Source of the DNA: an uncultured Hyphomicrobiales bacterium
GTDB taxonomy: Bacteria > Pseudomonadota > Alphaproteobacteria > Rhizobiales > Hyphomicrobiaceae
Assembly (NCBI GenBank): GCA_902826715.1
Contig: CADEFX010000022.1
Coordinates: 1-32,434, forward strand
Length of the DNA: 32,434 nt
Direction of reading: 5' to 3'
The notes beneath the pieces were generated by a model that searched no databases, was not told where the DNA came from, and saw nothing but the letters and a program-made list of their open reading frames with translations. The stretch's first letter is position 1. Each line of letters starts with the position of its first letter. A program made the position numbers and the translations under genes. Of this stretch, positions 14,956 through 25,141 are shown piece by piece.

Positions 14956-15726
14956 ATGAGCGTACTTTCCATGACCGCGCGCGCGGTCGTGTCGGCCTGC
15001 GCCTTGTGCCTTTTTGCAATGCTCGGCGTTTCGCCCGCCGCAGCCGACGACAACGCGGCGTGGTTCGGCAGCAGCTTCAAAGGCACCAATCTCGGCCTGA
15101 GCGCCGGCATGATGAAGTTGGGTGCCGGCCGGCATGAAGGGGCGACAAGCCGGCGCAAATCTCGCGGCACACAGGTGGCGAGCCTCGGCACCGACTATGC
15201 CGTCGGCGAGGAGGTCCGCGAGGAACGCAGCACCCGGCGCGGCAGGACGGCGCGTCGCACGCGCACGGCAAGCCTCGGTGACGAAACCCTGCCCGGCATG
15301 CGCTCCGCGCGCAGCGAGCGCCGGACGGCCAAGCGCCGCGTCGAGCGCCGCACGCGCGTCGCGAGTCTGGGCGGGGGCTTCAGCGCCACGCCGTCAACTG
15401 GCCCCAGTGTCTCCGGGGGCGGTGGCATCCGCTGGGCGGCGAGCTCGGGCTGCCTGAATTCCGGTCTACGCTCGGTCGTTGCCAGCGTCGCCTCGGTGTT
15501 CGGCAATGTTACCGTCAACTCCACCTGCCGCAGCCGTGGGCACAACCGCCGCGTCGGCGGCGCCAGGCACTCGCACCACCTGACCGGCAACGCGGTGGAC
15601 TTCCGAGTGCGCGGCAACTGGCGCGGCGTCTGGGCCTACCTGCGCAGCTCCGGCGGTGTCGGCGGCATGAAGCACTACGGCGGCGGCCTCTTCCACATCG
15701 ACACCGGCGCCCGCCGCTCCTGGTAA
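14956..15726 (+). CDS. Secreted M15-type (DUF882) peptidase with Arg-rich linker
   Basis: Probably a zinc-dependent D,D/L,D-type peptidase acting on peptidoglycan in the periplasm. Residues 1-30 form a signal peptide ending ASPAA-like (VSPAAA, cut near 30). Residues 60-140 are an Arg-rich low-complexity linker with the motif ASLG three times, at 75-78, 105-108 and 136-139. The C-terminal domain (about 155-256) has the M15 metal motif S206-x-H208-x2-G211-x-A213-x-D215 and the second His in FHID (H247). Cys 166 and Cys 191 could form a disulfide. GGGGAG precedes the ATG at 14956. A perfect hairpin follows the stop by five bases. The family call is secure; the exact bond cleaved is not known. 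Confidence 0.85.
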   Translation: MSVLSMTARAVVSACALCLFAMLGVSPAAADDNAAWFGSSFKGTNLGLSAGMMKLGAGRHEGATSRRKSRGTQVASLGTDYAVGEEVREERSTRRGRTARRTRTASLGDETLPGMRSARSERRTAKRRVERRTRVASLGGGFSATPSTGPSVSGGGGIRWAASSGCLNSGLRSVVASVASVFGNVTVNSTCRSRGHNRRVGGARHSHHLTGNAVDFRVRGNWRGVWAYLRSSGGVGGMKHYGGGLFHIDTGARRSW

Positions 15727-15731
15727 GCGTT

Positions 15732-15762
15732 CATGCCGCCGCGACCCGTTCGCGGCGGCATG
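15732..15762 (+). terminator. Strong hairpin after M15 gene
   Basis: CATGCCGCCGCG (15732-15743) and CGCGGCGGCATG (15751-15762) form a perfect 12-bp stem with a 7-base loop, five bases after the stop codon. There is no run of T after it, so it may block or protect the 3' end rather than act as a classical intrinsic terminator. Confidence 0.55.
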
Positions 15763-15861
15763 TCCCGTCCGGACGCGCATCTTGGCTTCGCTGCCGCTTA
15801 TGCTAGGCTGCGCCCCAACGCGTGGATGCCCACGCCCGTCAAGCTACCGGAGGGGATGTTG

Positions 15862-17439
15862 ATGCCGTTCGTACGAACGACACTCGTCGCTATTGCAATT
15901 GCAGCATTTGGACTGTTCAGCCCGGCGCTGGCGCAGGATCTGCGCATCGGTCTTTCGGCCGAGCCGACCGCCATGGACCCGCACTACCACAACCTGACGC
16001 CGAACAATTCGCTTCTCAGCCACGTCTTCGAGCGCTTGATCGAGAACGACGAGAAACAGAATCTCATTCCGGGCCTTGCCGAGAGCTGGAAAGCCATCAA
16101 CGACACGACCTGGGAGTTCAAGCTCCGCAAGGGGGTCAAATGGCACGACGGCTCGCCGTTCACGGCCGATGATGTCGTGTTCACCTTCGCTCGCGCCGGC
16201 AACGTCCCCAACAGCCCGTCACCGTTCATCGTCGCCAAGGGCAAGACCGTCACCAAGATCGACGACCACACCGTTCACATGAGCACGGCGGCCGTCTATC
16301 CGTTGATGCCGAACGATGTCGCCACCATCATGATCGTCTCCAAAAAGAATGCTGATGGCGCCAGCACGCCGGACTTCAATTCCGGCAAGGCCGCCATCGG
16401 CACGGGCGCGTTCAAACTCGTCAAGTTCACGCCTGGCGACCGCATCGAGGTGACGCGCAACGACGACTACTGGGGCGCCAAGCCGAAATGGAAAACGGTG
16501 ACGTTCCGTCCCATCAAGGCCGGACCTGCGCGCGTGGCGGCTCTCCTGGCCGGTGACGTAGACATGATCGAGGACACGCCCACCGCCGACATCGAGCGCC
16601 TGAAGACGGAGCCGAAGGTCGAGCTCAGCCAGGAAGTGTCCAACCGCATCATCTATTTCTTCGTCGATCACAGCCGTGACGTGACGCCATTCGCCAAAGG
16701 CAAGGATGGCGCCGAGATCAAGAATCCACTGAAGGACCTGCGCGTCCGCAAAGCCATGTCGAAGGCGCTCAATCGCGACGTCATGGTGTCGCGTGTGATG
16801 GAGGGCGTGGCCATCCCCGCCAGCCAGTTCCTTCCCGATCATTATTTCGGCGTTTCCAAGAAGCTCAAGGTCGAGAAGTACGATCTCGAAGGCGCCAAGA
16901 AGCTGCTGTCGGAGGCAGGCTTCCCGAACGGCTTCAAGCTGACGCTGCATGGCCCCAACGGCCGTTATATCAACGACGTGAAGATCGCCGAGGCGACGGC
17001 GCAGATGCTGACGCGAGCCGGTATCGAGACCGCCATCGAGATGCTACCTCCCGGCAACTTCTTCACCCGCGCTTCCCAGGGCGGACCCGGAGGCGTGCCG
17101 GAGTTCAGCTTTATCCTGGTCGGCTGGGGTTCGGGCACCGGCGAGAATTCAGGCGCGCTGAGGCCGCTCGTGGCGACCTTCGACAAGGACAAAGGCCAGG
17201 GCGCCTCCAACCGCGGCCGCTACTCCAATCCCAAGGTCGACCAGCTCATCGACGAGGCCATGAAAACAGTCGACGACGGCAAGCGCGCAGAGTTGCTGGG
17301 CCAGGCGACAGATGTTGCCATCGAGGATCTCGCGATCATTCCGTCGCACTACCAGGTCAATACCTGGGCCGCGCGCAAGGGGCTCAAGTACAAGGCCCGG
17401 TCGGACGAAAACACGCTGGCCATGGGCGTCACAGAGTAG
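15862..17439 (+). CDS. ABC importer substrate-binding protein, peptide/nickel type
   Basis: Periplasmic binding component (SBP_bac_5, DppA/OppA class) of the importer encoded by the next four genes. The 525-aa precursor has a signal peptide MPFVRTTLVAIAIAAFGLFS with cleavage after ALA, before QDLRIG. Family marks include DPHYHNLTPNNSLLSHVFERL, W-x2-KLRKGVKWHDGSPFTADDVVFTF and GTGAFKLVKF. The frame is open from 15733, but that ATG lies inside the preceding hairpin stem. GGAGGGG at 15849-15855 abuts the ATG at 15856 and is correctly spaced (six bases) for the ATG at 15862, which also gives a clean signal peptide. The ligand, which may be a peptide, opine or glycoside, cannot be told from sequence. 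A hairpin separates it from the permeases. Confidence 0.93.
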   Translation: MPFVRTTLVAIAIAAFGLFSPALAQDLRIGLSAEPTAMDPHYHNLTPNNSLLSHVFERLIENDEKQNLIPGLAESWKAINDTTWEFKLRKGVKWHDGSPFTADDVVFTFARAGNVPNSPSPFIVAKGKTVTKIDDHTVHMSTAAVYPLMPNDVATIMIVSKKNADGASTPDFNSGKAAIGTGAFKLVKFTPGDRIEVTRNDDYWGAKPKWKTVTFRPIKAGPARVAALLAGDVDMIEDTPTADIERLKTEPKVELSQEVSNRIIYFFVDHSRDVTPFAKGKDGAEIKNPLKDLRVRKAMSKALNRDVMVSRVMEGVAIPASQFLPDHYFGVSKKLKVEKYDLEGAKKLLSEAGFPNGFKLTLHGPNGRYINDVKIAEATAQMLTRAGIETAIEMLPPGNFFTRASQGGPGGVPEFSFILVGWGSGTGENSGALRPLVATFDKDKGQGASNRGRYSNPKVDQLIDEAMKTVDDGKRAELLGQATDVAIEDLAIIPSHYQVNTWAARKGLKYKARSDENTLAMGVTE

Positions 17440-17447
17440 GCACCCGG

Positions 17448-17466
17448 TGGCCTTCCCTGAAGGCCA
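17448..17466 (+). other. Intercistronic hairpin between binding-protein and permease genes
   Basis: TGGCCTTC (17448-17455), loop CCT, GAAGGCCA (17459-17466): a perfect 8-bp stem, extendable by a G-T pair. It lies in the 54-base gap after the binding-protein gene. Such hairpins commonly protect the upstream message and so raise binding-protein levels above those of the membrane components. Confidence 0.6.
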
Positions 17467-17493
17467 TCGATCCCGGCTTCGGAGCGCAATGGC

Positions 17494-18471
17494 ATGACCG
17501 CCTTCATCATCCGCCGCCTGATGCAGAGCGTGCTGGTGGTGGTGGTCATGTCGCTGATCGTGTTCTGCGGCGTGCATCTGGTCGGTGACCCCGTCTATCT
17601 CCTCATCAATCCCCAGGCCGATCAGAAGGACATCGAGGCCGCCATCCGCGCGCTAGGCCTCGACCGCCCGATCTGGGAGCAGTACCTGTATTTCGTCGGC
17701 GGCGCGCTGCGCGGCGATCTCGGCAACTCCTTCATCTTCGGCGAGCCGGCGCTCAAGGTCATCGTCCAGCGAATGCCAGCCACGCTGGAGCTCGCCTTCG
17801 CCGCCATCGCCATGGCGATCGTGCTCGGCATTCCGCTGGGCCTCTACGCCGGCCTTTATCCGACCTCGCCGGTTTCCCGCGGTATCATGGCAACGTCCAT
17901 CCTAGGCTTCTCCCTGCCCACCTTCTGGGTCGGGCTGATGCTCATCATGGTGTTCGCCGTGATGCTGGGCTGGCTGCCGTCCACCGGACGCGGACAGACG
18001 GCAACGTTTCTCGGCATCACCACCAGCCTGTTCACCCTCGATGGCCTGAAGCACATGCTGCTGCCGGCGCTCAATCTGGCGCTGTTGAAGATCTCGCTCG
18101 TCATCCGCCTGACGCGCGCCGGCGCCCGCGAGGCGATCCATCAGGACTACATCAAGTTCGCCCGCGCCAAGGGGCTGTCCAACCGCCGCGTCATCGGCGT
18201 GCATCTTTTGAAGAACATCCTGATCCCGGTCGTCACCGTACTCGGCCTGGAGTTCGGCAACCTCGTCGCCTTCTCTGTCGTCACGGAGACCATCTTCGCC
18301 TGGCCCGGCATGGGCCGGCTGCTGATCGGCTCCATCCAGAGCCTCGACCGGCCCGTCATCGTCGCCTACCTCATCATCATCGTGCTGATGTTCGTGGTCA
18401 TCAATCTGCTGGTCGATATCCTCTACTCGATCCTCGATCCGCGCGTGCGCCTCGGAGAGCAAAGCGCATGA
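17494..18471 (+). CDS. ABC importer permease, DppB type
   Basis: First inner-membrane subunit of the peptide/nickel-type importer. The 325-aa protein has six predicted membrane helices. Diagnostic features are the N-terminal FIIRRLMQSVLVVVVMSLIVF, the region LDRPIWEQYLYFVGGALRGDLGNSF typical of DppB proteins, and the EAA-type loop REAIHQDYIKFARAKGLSNRRVI that contacts the ATPases. GGAG at 17481-17484 is nine bases before the ATG. Its stop overlaps the start of the next permease gene by four bases (ATGA), so the subunits are translated in a coupled way. Confidence 0.95.
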   Translation: MTAFIIRRLMQSVLVVVVMSLIVFCGVHLVGDPVYLLINPQADQKDIEAAIRALGLDRPIWEQYLYFVGGALRGDLGNSFIFGEPALKVIVQRMPATLELAFAAIAMAIVLGIPLGLYAGLYPTSPVSRGIMATSILGFSLPTFWVGLMLIMVFAVMLGWLPSTGRGQTATFLGITTSLFTLDGLKHMLLPALNLALLKISLVIRLTRAGAREAIHQDYIKFARAKGLSNRRVIGVHLLKNILIPVVTVLGLEFGNLVAFSVVTETIFAWPGMGRLLIGSIQSLDRPVIVAYLIIIVLMFVVINLLVDILYSILDPRVRLGEQSA

Positions 18472-19396
18472 CCATCGCCGACGACATCGTCGCGCCCGAG
18501 ACGCCGGAAGCTGGCGCCATCGCTGTGGAAACGCCGCTGCGGCGGTTCCTCAGCGAGTTCTTCGAGAACCGCCTCGCCACGCTCGCGCTCGTCACGCTCG
18601 CCATCATCGTCGTGCTGGCCGTCATCGCGCCCTGGATCGTGCCGCAGAACCCCTACGACCTGGCCCAAGTCGATGTGCTCGACAGCCGCCTGCCGCCCGG
18701 CGAGAAGAACGCCGTCACCGGCTACACCTACTGGCTCGGCACGGACGGCGCCGGCCGCGACCTTCTCTCCGCCATGCTCTACGGCGTGCGTATTTCGCTG
18801 GCGGTGGGTGTTCTGTCCGGGCTCATCGCCATGGCCATCGGCGCCTCCGTCGGCTTGCTCGCCGCCTATGCGGGCGGACGCGTCGAAGGCTTCATCATGC
18901 GCGTGGTGGATCTGCAGCTTTCCTTCCCCGCGATCCTGCTGGCCCTGATGCTGATCGCGATCCTGGGCAAGGGCATCGACAAGATCATCATCGCGCTCGT
19001 GACCGTGCAGTGGGCCTACTACGCCCGCACGGTGCGCGCCAATGCCCTGGTGGAAAGCCGCAAGGAATACGTCGAGGCCGCCCGCTGCCTCGGCCTCAGC
19101 CATGCGCGCATCATGGCGCGCCACATCATGCCCAACTGCCTGCCGCCGCTGATCGTCGTCGCCACCGTGCAGACCGCGCACGCCATAGCGCTAGAGGCCA
19201 CACTCTCCTTCCTCGGCGTCGGCCTGCCGCAGACCGAGCCGTCGCTCGGCCTTCTCATCTCCAACGGCTTCGAGTACATGCTCTCGGGCAAGTACTGGAT
19301 CAGCTTCTTCCCCGGCATCGTCCTGCTCGTCACCATCATGACGATCAATCTGGTCGGCGATCAGTTGCGCGACACGCTCAATCCCAGGCTCAAGCG

Positions 19397-19400
<4 letters not shown>
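18468..19400 (+). CDS. ABC importer permease, DppC type
   Basis: Second inner-membrane subunit, partner of the DppB-type protein. The 310-aa product has a longer cytoplasmic N-terminus (about 40 aa), six membrane helices, the DppC-specific periplasmic segment ending TYWLGTDGAGRDLLSAMLYG, and the EAA loop KEYVEAARCLGLSHARIMARH. The start ATG overlaps the previous stop (ATGA) and follows GGAGAG. The stop overlaps the ATPase start in the same way. The unusual length of the loop before the GTDGAGRD motif (LPPGEKNAVTGYTYW) is within family range. Confidence 0.95.
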
Positions 19401-21390
<1,990 letters not shown>

Positions 21391-21406
21391 CGCGCCTCGG
21401 CGCCGC

Positions 21407-22030
21407 TTAGGGCAGTCCGTTTCGCACATGCCGCATGAAGGCCGGACGCGTGCTGAGTGTCTCGTAGTAGCGCGACACGGATGGATACTCCGGCTTGTCG
21501 AAGTTCAGGTTGAACCACCGATTGACCACAAGACCGGTCGGAATGTCGCCGATGGTGAAATCGTCGCCCGTCACATGGGGACCGACGCAGCAAAGGTGCT
21601 CCTCCAGTTGTCCGACTTCCTTAGTGATCTGTCGCCGCCCCTGCTCGACAAACCAAGGATTATTCCACGGCGGCTCATTGAGCATTCCGCCCAGAAATGC
21701 GCCCCGCAGCGAAATCGACGTTTCATAGTTGGCCCAGTCCATCCATTGTTCGACGCGCGCGCGACGCAGCGGGTCTTTGGGATAGATGATATCCGTGCCG
21801 TGCTTGGTAGCGAGATACCTGACGATCGTATTCGACTCGCGCAAAACCTCGCCATCGTCGATCGCGGCTGGCACGAGTCCGATCGGATTGATGCGCAGGA
21901 ACTCCGCATCCGTGGTCGGGCGAAAGCCGCGGCCCCAGTCCTCGCGTCTGTAAGGGATGTTCAGCTCGTCGCAGACCCACAGCACCTTTCTAACGTTGAA
22001 GGAATTGGCGCGTCCGAGAATCCGCAGCAT
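21407..22030 (-). CDS. Glutathione S-transferase family protein
   Basis: A 207-aa cytosolic protein with the two-domain GST plan. The thioredoxin-like N-terminal half (1 to about 80) has MLRILGRANSFNVRKVLWVCDE, the cis-proline motif GLVPAAIDDG and ESNTIVRYLA that contacts the glutathione gamma-glutamyl group. The helical C-terminal half has the N-capping motif region FTIGDIPTG. The Ser-Phe-Asn near residues 10-12 is where beta- and theta-like bacterial GSTs place their catalytic Ser or Cys. Possible roles are detoxification or a thiol-dependent step in catabolism; the sequence does not say which. It is convergent with the ABC operon and divergent from the lyase gene downstream. Confidence 0.9.
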   Translation of the reverse strand: MLRILGRANSFNVRKVLWVCDELNIPYRREDWGRGFRPTTDAEFLRINPIGLVPAAIDDGEVLRESNTIVRYLATKHGTDIIYPKDPLRRARVEQWMDWANYETSISLRGAFLGGMLNEPPWNNPWFVEQGRRQITKEVGQLEEHLCCVGPHVTGDDFTIGDIPTGLVVNRWFNLNFDKPEYPSVSRYYETLSTRPAFMRHVRNGLP

Positions 22031-22225
22031 GGGCAGGTTACCTCAGGGTCAGGGCCGTGTAGGCCGACGTTCGATCAGGCGGTATCCGCCACGCGGCGTT
22101 GAGTCAAATCCCGGCCGCGTTCGCCATCCCGGCACAGACGATCTCGCGGATGAACAGTGATGATCTGATTTGAACTCGTGGCTATACTGGCCGTCTCATG
22201 CCAAAGGCTTGCCCACCGTCGCAAT

Positions 22226-22241
22226 AAGGAGACCCACCTTG
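22226..22241 (+). promoter_or_regulatory. Ribosome-binding site fixing a TTG start
   Basis: AAGGAG (22226-22231) lies seven bases before TTG (22239-22241). No ATG or GTG in frame has a comparable site, and an earlier in-frame TTG at 22170 has none. Confidence 0.7.
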
Positions 22242-23153
22242 ACTTGGCTTGAAGGTAGCGACGCGCCGGCGGAACCGGCAGGCGACCGGCTGCGCAAATT
22301 GATGGCCCGTGGGCCCATCCTGCGGGTCCCTGGTGCCCACAACGCCATGGCGGGACTGCTTGCCCGCGACGCCGGCTTCGAGGCCCTCTACGTCTCCGGC
22401 GCCGCCGTCACCGCCAGCATGGGCCTTCCCGACCTCGGCATCCTCTCTATGGAGGAGTTGACCAATCTCACGCGCTCGATCGCGCGCACCTCCCGGCTGC
22501 CGCTGATCGTCGACGGCGATACCGGCTACGGCGAAGCGCTCAACGCCATGCGGCTCGTGCGCGAGCTGGAGGTCGCTGGCGCCGCCGCCGTCCACATCGA
22601 GGATCAGGTTCTTCCCAAGAAGTGCGGGCACCTCAATGACAAAACACTGGTGCCACCCGAGCAGATGGCCGCCAAGATCGCCGCCGCGCGCCGCGCTGCC
22701 CGCCACCTCGTCATTATCGCCCGCACGGACGCTGCCGCCTCCGAAGGCGTCGAGGGCGCCATCAAGCGCATGAAGCTCTATGTAGACGCCGGCGCCGAGA
22801 TCGCGTTCGCTGATGCGCTGCGTTCCGCCGAAGAGTTCCGCCAGTTCGCAGCCGCCGTGAAGGTGCCCGTGCTCGCCAACCTCACGGAGTTCGGCCGCAC
22901 GCCTGCGCTCACCGCCAAAGAGCTGCAGGGGCTCGGCATTCGCATCGTCATCTGGCCGGTCAGCTCGCTGCGCATCGCCGCGCATGCCATGGAGAACTTT
23001 TACGGCCAGCTTGCCAAAGAAGGCACCACCGAGCCCCAACTCGCCCGGATGCAGACCCGCGCGCGCCTCTACGAGACGATCGGCTACCACGAATACGAGG
23101 CGCTGGACGCTTCCATCGTCAAGAGCCTGCTACCCAAGCTCGACGGCGCCTGA
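22239..23153 (+). CDS. Isocitrate lyase/PEP mutase family protein, PrpB-like
   Basis: A 304-aa TIM-barrel enzyme that makes or breaks a C-C (or C-P) bond next to a carboxylate. It has DGDTGYG (D92, D94; magnesium site) and VHIEDQVLPKKCGH with catalytic C129, the KKCGH motif of the lyase branch. That favours a 2-methylisocitrate-lyase-like reaction over oxaloacetate decarboxylase, which lacks the Cys. Further marks are IIARTDA and the C-terminal ARMQTRARLYETIGYHEYE. The start is TTG at 22239 with a strong ribosome-binding site. No prpC or prpD lies nearby, so a role in propionate breakdown by the methylcitrate cycle is possible but unsupported by context. Confidence 0.87.
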   Translation: MTWLEGSDAPAEPAGDRLRKLMARGPILRVPGAHNAMAGLLARDAGFEALYVSGAAVTASMGLPDLGILSMEELTNLTRSIARTSRLPLIVDGDTGYGEALNAMRLVRELEVAGAAAVHIEDQVLPKKCGHLNDKTLVPPEQMAAKIAAARRAARHLVIIARTDAAASEGVEGAIKRMKLYVDAGAEIAFADALRSAEEFRQFAAAVKVPVLANLTEFGRTPALTAKELQGLGIRIVIWPVSSLRIAAHAMENFYGQLAKEGTTEPQLARMQTRARLYETIGYHEYEALDASIVKSLLPKLDGA

Positions 23154-23185
23154 CGCGATCCGATGCTGGCAGGAACGATCCTGGC

Positions 23186-24907
23186 CTACTGCGGTGCCGC
23201 CGCGCGTTTCGGCGGCGTGCTTTCGGTACGAAACTCCGGATCGGCCCACGTCCCCGTCACCAGCAGCGTCTCGCCACTGGAAGGCGCCCGCTCCAGGTTG
23301 TTGAACTGCAGCGCCATGCCGAACACCTGCTGCGCGACATTCACGTGCCCGCTGCCAGTAATCGTCAGCCCGGCGGACTTGGCATTCACTTGATCGGCAA
23401 TAACGATACCGTCCACGACGTTCACGCGCAGGTCGAGCACTTCCAGCGCAGTCTGGCCTTTTCCGGCGGACGCCCAGCCCCTGGTCGATGATCGTTGCGC
23501 CGCATAGAGCAGGGCCCGCAGATCGAGCCCCAAGCGCCCCGCATCAATAAGAGCGAGGCCGGCCTTGCCAGACAGGCTACCCAGCACGCCCTTCATATCT
23601 TGGCCGCTGCCCGCCAGGTCGAGCGAAATATTGGCCCGGCCCTGCAAAGGATTGCGATGGAGCAGGCCGGCGAGGCTCCGGCCGGCGTCGACGTTCTCGA
23701 GCTTGCCCGTTAGCTTATAGTGTGGGACAGGGGGGCCCATGTCCGCGGTGATCTGGCCGCCGAAACTGCCGCCTTCCAGCTCCAGCTCGGCAATGTCCGC
23801 CTGGAGCTTGCCATTGACCAGCGAGACCGTCGCGGCGCCGCGGCCCGTCTGCACATGCGGCACAGCAATCTTCGAGGCCGACAGGCGCATGTCCGCATTG
23901 ATGCGGGTCAGCGCGGACGGCACATCGTCATCGCCTATGCCGAGCCCAAACGACCAAAGCAACGCCGGCTGCGCGCTTCGCACCAGATAGCGCGACAGAT
24001 CGAGCGTATCGAACGCCAGTGTTCCGTCGAACGACGGAATGGTCTTGGCCGTGTCCAGGGCCAGCGCGCCGGTGCCCTCGTTGCCGTCCATGCCGACCGA
24101 TGCACGCGAGAACGTAAGAACGCCCGCGCCCCAGTCCAGCGTGCCCTTCACGCGCACATCCTGAAACTCGGTGCCGTTCGATACCGGAATGCCGAACCAG
24201 CGGGCGACATGCCTGAGGTTGCCGGCCGTCAGGTCGGCTAGCCCCTGCAACCGCAAATCATCGGAAACAGCAAGGCGCCCATCGATATTGGCGTTGAGGA
24301 TGGCGGACTTCAGCGCGACCTTGACCGGTACGCGCAGCGGCGCCTTGCGTTCGGCCGGCAGCGACCAACTTGTGTCGAACGAGATGCCGCTGCCGCGATA
24401 GGTAGCGCTTCCCTTCGCCGCGTAGCCGCCCTTTCGGTTGCTGGTAATCTCGGCCGCCACATCCGACAGCGTTTCCGTGCCGCCGCTGCGATTGGCGATA
24501 GTGATCGTGCCTTGCCGGATCTGCAGGCTCTGAAAATCCAGAGAAGCAAGCTGCGACAGGATCAGCGGTAAATCCTCCTCCACCCCGCCGCTCTCCAGCA
24601 CAGCCGGCGAGGTGACGATCCTGAGGACAAGTCCCTCGGCGACTATCTTCGCCGAGACAGAGTTGGAGAGTGTGGCATCGGCTTCACGCACCCATCCCGC
24701 CAGCACCACGACATTCGGTGCGCCAGAAAGCCTCACGGGCGTCGTGACAACGACGGCTCCGCGGGCACCTGCATGCACGGAAGAGCTGTGAATAATACCA
24801 GGCGCCAGCCGCAGGTTGACCACCACTGGCAGGCCGGCAATGAGCGCAAGACCGGCAATTGCGGCAAGCGCTACAGCCGCACGCCGGATCGTAACCGCAG
24901 CGAACAT
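23186..24907 (-). CDS. AsmA-like envelope protein
   Basis: A 573-aa protein of the AsmA/YicH-related superfamily, whose members are anchored in the inner membrane and extend into the periplasm, with proposed roles in lipid transport or outer-membrane assembly. One N-terminal hydrophobic segment (about 9-31) is followed by long beta-repeat sequence. The C-terminal AsmA signature region runs GRANISLDLAGSG, GSLSGKAGLALIDAGRLGLDL and TITGSGHVNVAQQ. The ATG is preceded by AAGGGG. It is convergent with the lyase gene (32-base gap) and divergent from the acetoacetyl-CoA synthetase gene. Length and repeat pattern fit short AsmA-like proteins; a specific cargo cannot be named. Confidence 0.85.
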   Translation of the reverse strand: MFAAVTIRRAAVALAAIAGLALIAGLPVVVNLRLAPGIIHSSSVHAGARGAVVVTTPVRLSGAPNVVVLAGWVREADATLSNSVSAKIVAEGLVLRIVTSPAVLESGGVEEDLPLILSQLASLDFQSLQIRQGTITIANRSGGTETLSDVAAEITSNRKGGYAAKGSATYRGSGISFDTSWSLPAERKAPLRVPVKVALKSAILNANIDGRLAVSDDLRLQGLADLTAGNLRHVARWFGIPVSNGTEFQDVRVKGTLDWGAGVLTFSRASVGMDGNEGTGALALDTAKTIPSFDGTLAFDTLDLSRYLVRSAQPALLWSFGLGIGDDDVPSALTRINADMRLSASKIAVPHVQTGRGAATVSLVNGKLQADIAELELEGGSFGGQITADMGPPVPHYKLTGKLENVDAGRSLAGLLHRNPLQGRANISLDLAGSGQDMKGVLGSLSGKAGLALIDAGRLGLDLRALLYAAQRSSTRGWASAGKGQTALEVLDLRVNVVDGIVIADQVNAKSAGLTITGSGHVNVAQQVFGMALQFNNLERAPSSGETLLVTGTWADPEFRTESTPPKRAAAPQ

Positions 24908-24950
24908 CGTGCCCCTTCGTCCTTCTGATCCGCGATGCTTCGTTATGTAA

Positions 24951-24979
24951 CGTGACGCCGCAGTTCCCCTGGCGTCACG
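24951..24979. promoter_or_regulatory. 9-bp inverted repeat between divergent genes
   Basis: CGTGACGCC (24951-24959) and GGCGTCACG (24971-24979) are perfect arms separated by 11 bases. The site lies 43 bases upstream of the AsmA-like start and within the shared promoter region with the acetoacetyl-CoA synthetase gene. It has no T-run and fits an operator better than a terminator. Confidence 0.4.
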
Positions 24980-25047
24980 GCCATCGTTCTGGACCGTTGA
25001 AGAGACTTAACCTCTTACCGGAGCCTGTGCCGCATCGCAAGATCCCC

Positions 25048-25056
25048 TGCTATTAT
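25048..25056 (+). promoter_or_regulatory. Possible extended -10 element of acetoacetyl-CoA synthetase gene
   Basis: TGCTATTAT matches the extended -10 pattern TGnTATAAT except at one base. No good -35 box lies 17 bases upstream, which extended -10 promoters can do without. It would give a leader of about 80 bases. Confidence 0.35.
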
Positions 25057-25141
25057 GCCGGTGGAATGACACTTGTGCCCGCATGCAACTCGCCTCGCCT
25101 GCATGGCACACGCGAAGCTATCGAACGAGCCGGAGCCGAAG

